From positions 1-64,000 of the forward strand of contig NZ_JAABRQ010000008.1 of the NCBI RefSeq assembly GCF_011390835.1: 64,000 nucleotides of DNA, given 5' to 3'. This DNA comes from Hydrogenophaga sp. GTDB lineage: Bacteria; Pseudomonadota; Gammaproteobacteria; Burkholderiales; Burkholderiaceae_C. Under the pieces are notes generated by a model. It had not been told where the DNA came from. It did no database searches and saw only the letters and a program-made list of their open reading frames with translations. Made by a program: the position numbers and the translations under genes. Each line of letters begins with the position of its first letter. Positions within the stretch are counted from its first letter, which is position 1. Below, one piece after another: positions 60,371 through 64,000 of this stretch.

Positions 60371-61198
60371 ATGACCTACTGCGTCGCCGCCAAGCTCAAA
60401 GCCGGCCTGGTTTTTCTTTCCGACTCGCGCACCAACGCCGGTCTCGACCAGATCAGCATCTATCGCAAGATGCTGATCTACGAGCGTCCGGGCGAGCGCT
60501 TCATGTGCCTGCTGTCCGCGGGCAACCTGAGCATCTCGCAGTCGGTGCGAGAGATCCTGCAGGTCGAGAAACTGCCCGATCATGAAGGCGGCGATCCGAT
60601 CACGATCTGGAACGCGCGCAGCATGTTTGACGCGGTTCGGGTGCTGGGCGCAGCGGTGCGCCACGTCTACGAACGCGATGGCGAATCGCTCAAGCGCGCC
60701 GGGGTGGACTTCAACGTGTCGATGATCTTCGGCGGCCAGATCCAGGGAGAAGGCATGCGCCTGTTCCAGGTCTATTCGGCTGGCAACTTCATTGAGGCCA
60801 CGCTGGACACCCCGTTCTTCCAGATCGGCGAATCCAAGTACGGCAAGCCGGTGCTGGACCGGGTGATCACACCCGACACGCCACTGGACGAGGCGGCCAA
60901 GTGTGTGCTGGTGTCGATGGATTCCACGCTCAAGTCCAACCTGTCGGTCGGGCTGCCGCTGGATCTCGCGGTGTACGAGGCCGATCGGCTGAGCAGCGAG
61001 AAGATCACCTGCATCGACGAGAACAACCCCTACTTCCGCATGCTGCACGACACCTGGGGCCAGAAGCTGCGCGAGGTGTTCGACAGCATCGAACACCCCA
61101 CCTGGGACGGCACGCCCACCGCGGTGCCGCTGATGGGCGGCAGCGAGCGCAGCCAGCCACTGCGCAAGATCACCAACGAGCGCGAAAAACTGATCTGA
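60371..61198 (+). CDS. Anbu (ancestral proteasome-like beta subunit) peptidase
   Basis: 275 residues from ATG 60371. The start MTYCVAAKLKAGLVFLSDSR, with Thr2 as the expected N-terminal nucleophile after Met removal, identifies the Anbu branch of Ntn hydrolases. TNAGLDQISIYRKMLIY and MIFGGQIQGEGMRLFQVYSA are family-typical. Anbu assembles into open helical rings, and its cellular substrates are not firmly known. Its usual partners (transglutaminase-like, alpha-E and ATP-grasp-like genes) are not in this window. The longer frame at 60329 would place Thr2 internally and is rejected. Confidence 0.92.
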   Translation: MTYCVAAKLKAGLVFLSDSRTNAGLDQISIYRKMLIYERPGERFMCLLSAGNLSISQSVREILQVEKLPDHEGGDPITIWNARSMFDAVRVLGAAVRHVYERDGESLKRAGVDFNVSMIFGGQIQGEGMRLFQVYSAGNFIEATLDTPFFQIGESKYGKPVLDRVITPDTPLDEAAKCVLVSMDSTLKSNLSVGLPLDLAVYEADRLSSEKITCIDENNPYFRMLHDTWGQKLREVFDSIEHPTWDGTPTAVPLMGGSERSQPLRKITNEREKLI

Positions 61199-61313
61199 AC
61201 CTTTTGGACTCGCCGCCACACCCGCCCGGGGTGGCGCTTGGGTAGACCCTTCCTCGATCACACTGCAGCGCGCCTGAGCCGGTGATCGCGCCATCCCTGG
61301 CTACCTGGTCTCC

Positions 61314-62153
61314 ATGTCCCTCATCATCTTTTCCCACGCCAACAGCTTTCCCGCCAGCACCTACAGCGTGATGTTCCGCTCGCTGCGCGCGCGCGGCTTC
61401 TCGGTGCGTGCACTGGAGAAATTCGGACACGATCCCCGCTACCCGGTCACCAGCAACTGGCCTCACCTGGTGCAGCAGCTGGCCGATTTTGCCGCGCCCG
61501 AGATCGAGCAGCATGGCCAGGGCGCCTGGCTGGTGGGCCATTCGCTGGGCGGCTTTCTGAGCCTGATGTGCGCTGCCCGGCACCCGCAGCTCGGCGGGCA
61601 TGCGGTGCGCGGTGTGCTGCTGCTCGACGCGCCTGTCATCGGTGGCTGGCGCGCGCGTGCGCTCGAGCTGATCAAGCGAACCCAGCTCGTGGGCTCGATC
61701 CTGCCGGGCAAGATCAGCCGCTACCGGCGCGACACCTGGGGCGACGCGGCCAGCGCCCTGGGCCACTTCCAGCACAAGGCCGCCTTCGCCCGCTGGGACC
61801 CGCAGGTGCTGCAGGACTACATCGACCTGGGCACGTACGACGTGGACACGCCACACGGACCGCGCCGCGTGCTGAGCTTCGATCGCGCCGTGGAAACCGC
61901 GATCTACAACACCCTGCCCCACAACCTGGACCGCCTGTTGCGCCGCCACCCGCTGCCCTGCCCGGTGGGCTTCATCGGCGGCACCGCGTCGCTGGAGATG
62001 CAGCAGGTCGGCATGCACATGACGCACAAGGTGGTGGGAACCGGTCACCCGCAGCGACTGCAAATGGTCGAGGGCACCCACCTGTTTCCGATGGAGCGGC
62101 CGGCGGAAACTGCTGCCGTGATTGCAGACACCTTGCAGGCGCTGAACACTTAA
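61314..62153 (+). CDS. Alpha/beta hydrolase
   Basis: 279 residues. It has the alpha/beta-hydrolase fold with oxyanion-type start IIFSHANSFPAST, nucleophile elbow GHSLGG (S77) and a likely catalytic His in GTHLFPMERP. The acid residue is not evident from inspection. The substrate is unknown; esterase or small-molecule hydrolase is a general guess. It follows the Anbu gene by about 115 bp in the same direction. Confidence 0.88.
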   Translation: MSLIIFSHANSFPASTYSVMFRSLRARGFSVRALEKFGHDPRYPVTSNWPHLVQQLADFAAPEIEQHGQGAWLVGHSLGGFLSLMCAARHPQLGGHAVRGVLLLDAPVIGGWRARALELIKRTQLVGSILPGKISRYRRDTWGDAASALGHFQHKAAFARWDPQVLQDYIDLGTYDVDTPHGPRRVLSFDRAVETAIYNTLPHNLDRLLRRHPLPCPVGFIGGTASLEMQQVGMHMTHKVVGTGHPQRLQMVEGTHLFPMERPAETAAVIADTLQALNT

Positions 62154-62277
62154 GTGCTGCTTTTCTCGCGGGCGATTCGCTCATGCTGCAACAGCAGGGA
62201 AAAGGCCGTCCTGTTGTGCTCGCCAGCCTTGTCACAGGTGGGTATAAACAAAAGGGCGGCCCGCCCGCCACGAACCC

Positions 62278-64000
62278 ATGAACCCTACCAAGTCCAGCGC
62301 GAGCCACACCGACGATAGTCTATGGTCTCGGCTGCTCGACTGGCAGCCTGAGCGCCGAAGCCTGTGGCGGCGGCTGGCCGTGGCACTGGTGCTGACGCTG
62401 CTTGCGGGGTGGTTGCGCGTGGTACTGGCGCCAGCCGAATCGGGTGGCCGCTTCATCACGGTCTCGCTGGCGGTGGCGCTCTCGGCGATCTACGGCGGCC
62501 TGGCCGCAGGGATATTCAGCACCGTCCTCAGCCTGGCGCTAGTCAACTTCCTGCTGATTCCGCCCCTTTTCAGCTTCGCCATTCAGGATCCAGTCGAAGC
62601 GTTCTGGCTCAACCTCTGGTTTCTGATAGCGCAAGTGGTGGTGGTGGGAGCCATCGGATGGATGCAACGGCAAAACCTCAGGCTGCGCCAGATCGGCAAG
62701 CAGGCCGCGAGCAGCCAGCAGCGCTTCCTGGACACCTTCGAGTTCGCAGCAGCCGGCATGTCACACGTGTCGCTTCAAGGCCAGATGCTGCGCGTGAACA
62801 AGACCTTCTGCCAGATGGTCGGCTACAGCGAGGCCGAACTGCTGCGCATGCGATTCCGGGACTTCACCGTTGCAGACGATGTGGCCCCGGACGAGAGCCT
62901 GCTGGCCAGGGCCCTCGCTGGCGAGATCGACCGCTACTCGCTGGAAAAGCGCTATATCCACAAGGATGGACACCTGGTCTGGGCCCACCTCACGGTGGCT
63001 CTGGTGCGCCGAGCTGGCGGCGTGCCTGACTACTTCATCTCTGTGGTGCAAGACCTGAGCGCGCTCAAGGCGGCAGAAACTGCCCTGCGCACCAGCGAAC
63101 GGCTCATGCGGCAGGCGCAGAACCTGGCCGGTTTTGCCAGCTTCGAAGCAGACGTACAAAATAACCGCTTTCACACGCTGGGCAACTCGCACCAGCGCCT
63201 GGGCCTGCCGCGCGCCGATTTCACGGGCGAGGACATGATCGGCGCTGCACACCCTGCTGATCGGGATCGCATGGCCGCGGACTGGAAGGACGCACTGCAA
63301 GGCAAGCGTCCTTACAACACCACCTACCGCACCCGCATCACGGGCCAGGATCGTTGGTTCAGCGTGCGCGCCGAGTTCGAGCGCGACGCCGAGGGCAAGG
63401 CTATCCGGGCGTTCGGCGTCAGCCAGGACATCACCGATCGCAAACGATCCGAGCTCGAAATCCGGCGCCTGAACGCTTCGCTGGAGCACCGCATCCAGGA
63501 GCGCACGCGCGAGCTCAAGGATGCCTACGACGAACTGGAAAGCTATTCCTACGCCGTGGCTCATGACCTGCGTTCCCCGCTTCGCATCATCAATGGTTTC
63601 GCTCAGGCGCTGGAGGAGGACAGCCAGGAACTCACCCCGTCCAGCCGCGCGCATCTGGATCGCATCAAGGGTGCCAGCCTCAAGATGGGCCAGCTGATCG
63701 ATGGCCTGCTGGCGCTGGCGCAATACGGTCGCGGCGAAATGCAGCGAAAACCGGTGGACCTCGGCGCACTGGCCCAACACATGCTCGAAGAGCTGGCGAG
63801 CGCAGAACCCGGGCGCTCGGTGACGTGGGAGATCGAGCCAGGTCTGCTGGTGCAGGCCGATCCCGCCCTGATGGACGCCTTGATGCAAAACCTGCTGCAC
63901 AATGCCTGGAAATACAGCGCCTTGAAAAAGGATGCGCACATCCGGGTGTTTGCCCGCGCCGTCGATGGCCAGACCCACTACTGCGTCAGCGACAACGGCG
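62278..64000 (+). CDS. DUF4118-PAS-PAS sensor histidine kinase, 3' end beyond window
   Basis: At least 574 residues from ATG 62278; the window cuts it at the G1 box. About four membrane helices (residues 30-145) form a KdpD-like DUF4118 sensor region (ALSAIYGGLAAGIFSTVLSL). Two PAS domains follow: about 150-275 (FEFAAAGMSHVSLQGQMLRV) and 285-390. Then comes a coiled linker and HisKA with H429 in AVAHDLRSPLRIINGFAQAL. The ATPase N box is ALMQNLLHNAWKYS and the sequence stops at SDNG. The H box and linker resemble those of the kinase at 53210-56491. No regulator gene is seen in the window. Confidence 0.9.
   Translation, partial: MNPTKSSASHTDDSLWSRLLDWQPERRSLWRRLAVALVLTLLAGWLRVVLAPAESGGRFITVSLAVALSAIYGGLAAGIFSTVLSLALVNFLLIPPLFSFAIQDPVEAFWLNLWFLIAQVVVVGAIGWMQRQNLRLRQIGKQAASSQQRFLDTFEFAAAGMSHVSLQGQMLRVNKTFCQMVGYSEAELLRMRFRDFTVADDVAPDESLLARALAGEIDRYSLEKRYIHKDGHLVWAHLTVALVRRAGGVPDYFISVVQDLSALKAAETALRTSERLMRQAQNLAGFASFEADVQNNRFHTLGNSHQRLGLPRADFTGEDMIGAAHPADRDRMAADWKDALQGKRPYNTTYRTRITGQDRWFSVRAEFERDAEGKAIRAFGVSQDITDRKRSELEIRRLNASLEHRIQERTRELKDAYDELESYSYAVAHDLRSPLRIINGFAQALEEDSQELTPSSRAHLDRIKGASLKMGQLIDGLLALAQYGRGEMQRKPVDLGALAQHMLEELASAEPGRSVTWEIEPGLLVQADPALMDALMQNLLHNAWKYSALKKDAHIRVFARAVDGQTHYCVSDNG

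Overview
The window is a GC-rich chromosomal segment of a betaproteobacterium, most likely Burkholderiales/Comamonadaceae (Hydrogenophaga/Rhodoferax-like). The main evidence is the block rpsO-pnp-quinone oxidoreductase-tpiA-secG-tRNA-Leu-nuoA..N-DUF2818, together with a ~1590-residue NAD-glutamate dehydrogenase, rpsU-yqeY, pmbA/yjgA, and separate nuoC and nuoD. The assignment rests on recognised gene families and gene order, not on a database search.

Region 1 (about 1-8500) is accessory and partly decayed. It holds the C-terminal stub of an ISXO2/IS1595-like transposase, a 24-residue membrane microprotein, a truncated Rieske (petA) pseudogene, a frame-broken and internally deleted polyphosphate kinase 2 pseudogene, a three-domain DedA-PAP2-LssY_C membrane protein, two small convergent secreted/membrane proteins, a collagen-like lipoprotein, and an MscS channel. 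These are separated by long stretches with no gene I can support.

Region 2 (8496-15341) has a large NAD-dependent glutamate dehydrogenase divergent from an MsbA-like ABC exporter.

Region 3 (15391-36712, all minus strand) is the energy and housekeeping block. Read in the direction of transcription it runs rpsO, terminator, pnp, quinone oxidoreductase, tpiA, secG, tRNA-Leu(GAG), nuoA-N (all 14 subunits of complex I), DUF2818, a NUDIX hydrolase and a DUF1178 protein. Many stop/start codons overlap by 4 nt, so the nuo genes are probably cotranscribed.

Region 4 (36839-52104) mixes housekeeping genes (tsaD, rpsU, yqeY, pmbA, yjgA, mog, an SlyD-like FKBP, cysE, trmJ) with a PLP aminotransferase, two orphan branched-chain-type periplasmic binding proteins, a ModA-like protein without a signal peptide, a ybiB-cobA pair and a BaiN-like flavoprotein. 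Two convergent gene pairs here are separated by GC-rich palindromic elements that almost exactly fill the gap.

Region 5 (52262-64000) contains suhB, a large multi-PAS/GAF histidine kinase, mutS, a small exported protein, an exported histidine phosphatase, an orphan Anbu-type proteasome-like hydrolase, an alpha/beta hydrolase, and a second DUF4118-PAS-PAS histidine kinase cut by the window end.

I found no CRISPR array, prophage, integrase or defence island. Nothing amounts to a clearly new multi-gene system. The most unusual items are the collagen-like lipoprotein, the orphan Anbu gene, the palindromic elements in convergent gaps, and the decayed 5' region.
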